Shown: one piece after another, positions 63,174 through 64,000 of the stretch
Numbering within the stretch: position 1 is the stretch's first letter
Layout of the letters: every line of letters begins with the position of its first letter
From: Micromonospora rhizosphaerae
GTDB taxonomy: Bacteria; Actinomycetota; Actinomycetes; Mycobacteriales; Micromonosporaceae
DNA length: 64,000 nt
Direction: 5' to 3'
Assembly (NCBI RefSeq): GCF_900091465.1
Contig: NZ_FMHV01000002.1
Coordinates: 4,464,001-4,528,000 of the forward strand
The notes under the pieces: model-generated
Database searches by the model: none
Seen by the model: only the letters and a program-made list of their open reading frames with translations
Told to the model about the DNA's origin: nothing
Translations under genes and position numbers: made by a program

Positions 63174-63659
63174 GTGACGACTGGCTGGGAGGCGACCGTC
63201 GAGGCGCAGATCCGTTCGGCTCAGGAGCGCGGCGAGTTCGACGGCCTGCCCGGGGCGGGCAAGCCGATCCCCGGCCGGGACCTGCCGTACGACGAGTCCT
63301 GGTGGATCAAGAGCTTCCTGGAGCGGGAGGCGCTCCCCACCGACCTGCTGCTGCCGACCCCGCTGCAGCTGCGCCGCCGCATCGAGCAGCTCCCCGACGA
63401 GGTGCGCGACCTGCCCACCGAGGAGTCGGTGCGAACGTTCGTCGCCGAGCTCAACGCGCAGATCGTGGCCTGGCTGCGTACCCCGACCGGGCCGCGGGTG
63501 GTGGTCCGCCCGGTCAACGCCGACGACACCGTACGCAGGTGGCGCGCGGATCGGGAGCGGACGGCGGCGGAACGGGTCGCGGCGGCGGCCGTGGAACCGG
63601 CAACCGCCCCGCCGAAGGCCCGCCGCCGCTGGCGTCTGCCGTGGCGGCGCGGCCGCTGA
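63174..63659 (+). CDS. DUF1992 (DnaJ-homologue C28-like) protein
   Basis: This 161-residue protein has the DUF1992 core: VEAQIRSAQERGEFDGLPGA then GKPIPGRDLPYDESWWIKSF. Bacterial members are small cytosolic proteins without a J domain and without known function. The GTG at 63174 was chosen because GGGAGG lies 8 nt before it; a GTG at 63156 is the alternative. The tail is Arg/Trp-rich. Confidence 0.85.
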   Translation: MTTGWEATVEAQIRSAQERGEFDGLPGAGKPIPGRDLPYDESWWIKSFLEREALPTDLLLPTPLQLRRRIEQLPDEVRDLPTEESVRTFVAELNAQIVAWLRTPTGPRVVVRPVNADDTVRRWRADRERTAAERVAAAAVEPATAPPKARRRWRLPWRRGR

Positions 63660-63693
63660 AGGTTTCCCTGCCGGCTGGGCGAGCACTTTCCGT

Positions 63694-64000
63694 TCACTGA
63701 ATCGCCGCCCGCCAGCTCCAGCTGGTGCGCCGTGGACGGTCGCCGAGTTCGGCGCGGCCGGTCATCCAGAGCAACACCTCCGGAGCGTTCCCGGCCGGGT
63801 CGCCGGGGAAGAGCCGGCGCAGCACCCCGGCGGACAGCCGCGCGGGTGGTTGCCAGGAGAGGCCGAGCCCCCGGGTGATGTCGTACGTGTGCAGCAGGGT
63901 CTCGGCGACGCCCATCGCGGCGAATCCGCCGGGGTCGCAGGGCCCCCAGTGCCAGGCGCGGACCTGTGGATCGGCGGTGTCGACGGCGGCGGAGAGCAGT
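63694..64000 (-). CDS. Maleylpyruvate isomerase-like (mycothiol-dependent DinB superfamily) protein, partial
   Basis: The gene runs off the right edge, so its N-terminus is outside the window; about 102 residues are visible. The visible part (WHWGPCDPGGFAAMGVAETL and LHTYDITRGLGLSW) matches the C-terminal half of mycothiol-dependent maleylpyruvate isomerase-type proteins, including one conserved metal-ligand His in LLHTYDI. Substrate unknown. Confidence 0.72.
   Translation of the reverse strand, partial: LLSAAVDTADPQVRAWHWGPCDPGGFAAMGVAETLLHTYDITRGLGLSWQPPARLSAGVLRRLFPGDPAGNAPEVLLWMTGRAELGDRPRRTSWSWRAAIQ

Overview
The window is high-GC chromosomal DNA from an actinomycete. An RbpA RNA polymerase-binding protein, several mycothiol-linked enzyme families, a Ppm1-type polyprenol mannose synthase beside Lnt, and many GTG starts all point to Actinomycetota. 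The overall gene style is most like Micromonosporaceae (Micromonospora and relatives); that placement is inference. No tRNA, rRNA, CRISPR array, prophage or intact insertion sequence was seen. Both ends of the window cut a gene.

Layout. 1-2.6 kb: hexuronate/gluconate catabolism (KDG kinase, ManD, gluconokinase). 2.6-16 kb: mixed core and envelope genes: YchJ, a histone-H1-like basic protein, a frameshifted coiled-coil gene, a secreted LVIVD-repeat protein, a secreted M28 peptidase, a mycothiol-nitroreductase-like protein with an altered active site, a NodB deacetylase-glycosyltransferase fusion, a GH6 lipoprotein, an SGNH hydrolase, a CorA transporter, and a class F sortase with a secreted partner. 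16.2-24 kb: a tight glycolate/glyoxylate operon (malate synthase, GlcD, GlcE, GlcF, lactate/glycolate permease). 24-31.7 kb: regulators (ArsR-SRPBCC fusion, GAF-LuxR), two acyl-CoA synthetases, DinB and DUF1152 proteins. 31.9-38.5 kb: a transketolase with a Pro/Ala-rich linker, a DksA-type zinc finger behind a terminator-bearing leader, an M24 peptidase, an acyl-CoA dehydrogenase, an Lrp regulator and a phosphatase.

38.5-40.5 kb is a scrambled accessory pocket. It holds two CsbD-like stress genes that share an upstream 31-bp element and a promoter-like block, a chimeric MerR remnant between them, a TnpB C-terminal remnant, and a YnfA membrane protein.

41.7-50 kb is the most distinctive region: divergent KamA (lysine 2,3-aminomutase family) and a translationally coupled operon of 3,5-diaminohexanoate dehydrogenase, an amidohydrolase, lysine 5,6-aminomutase alpha and beta, 3-aminobutyryl-CoA ammonia-lyase and a GlmL-like ASKHA protein. 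Together these cover most of the anaerobic lysine fermentation route in what is presumably an aerobic actinomycete. The 3-keto-5-aminohexanoate cleavage enzyme is absent and an uncharacterised amidohydrolase is present. An AT-rich imperfect inverted repeat lies in the divergent promoter region. Just downstream, a TTGACA promoter and a strong intrinsic terminator bracket about 290 bp without a convincing ORF, a good candidate for an undescribed small RNA.

50.4-64 kb: an XRE-cupin regulator divergent from a flavin oxidoreductase-methyltransferase fusion, Lnt and polyprenol-phosphate mannose synthase as separate genes, FxsA, RbpA behind a SigR-like promoter, a POT peptide transporter and several small core genes.
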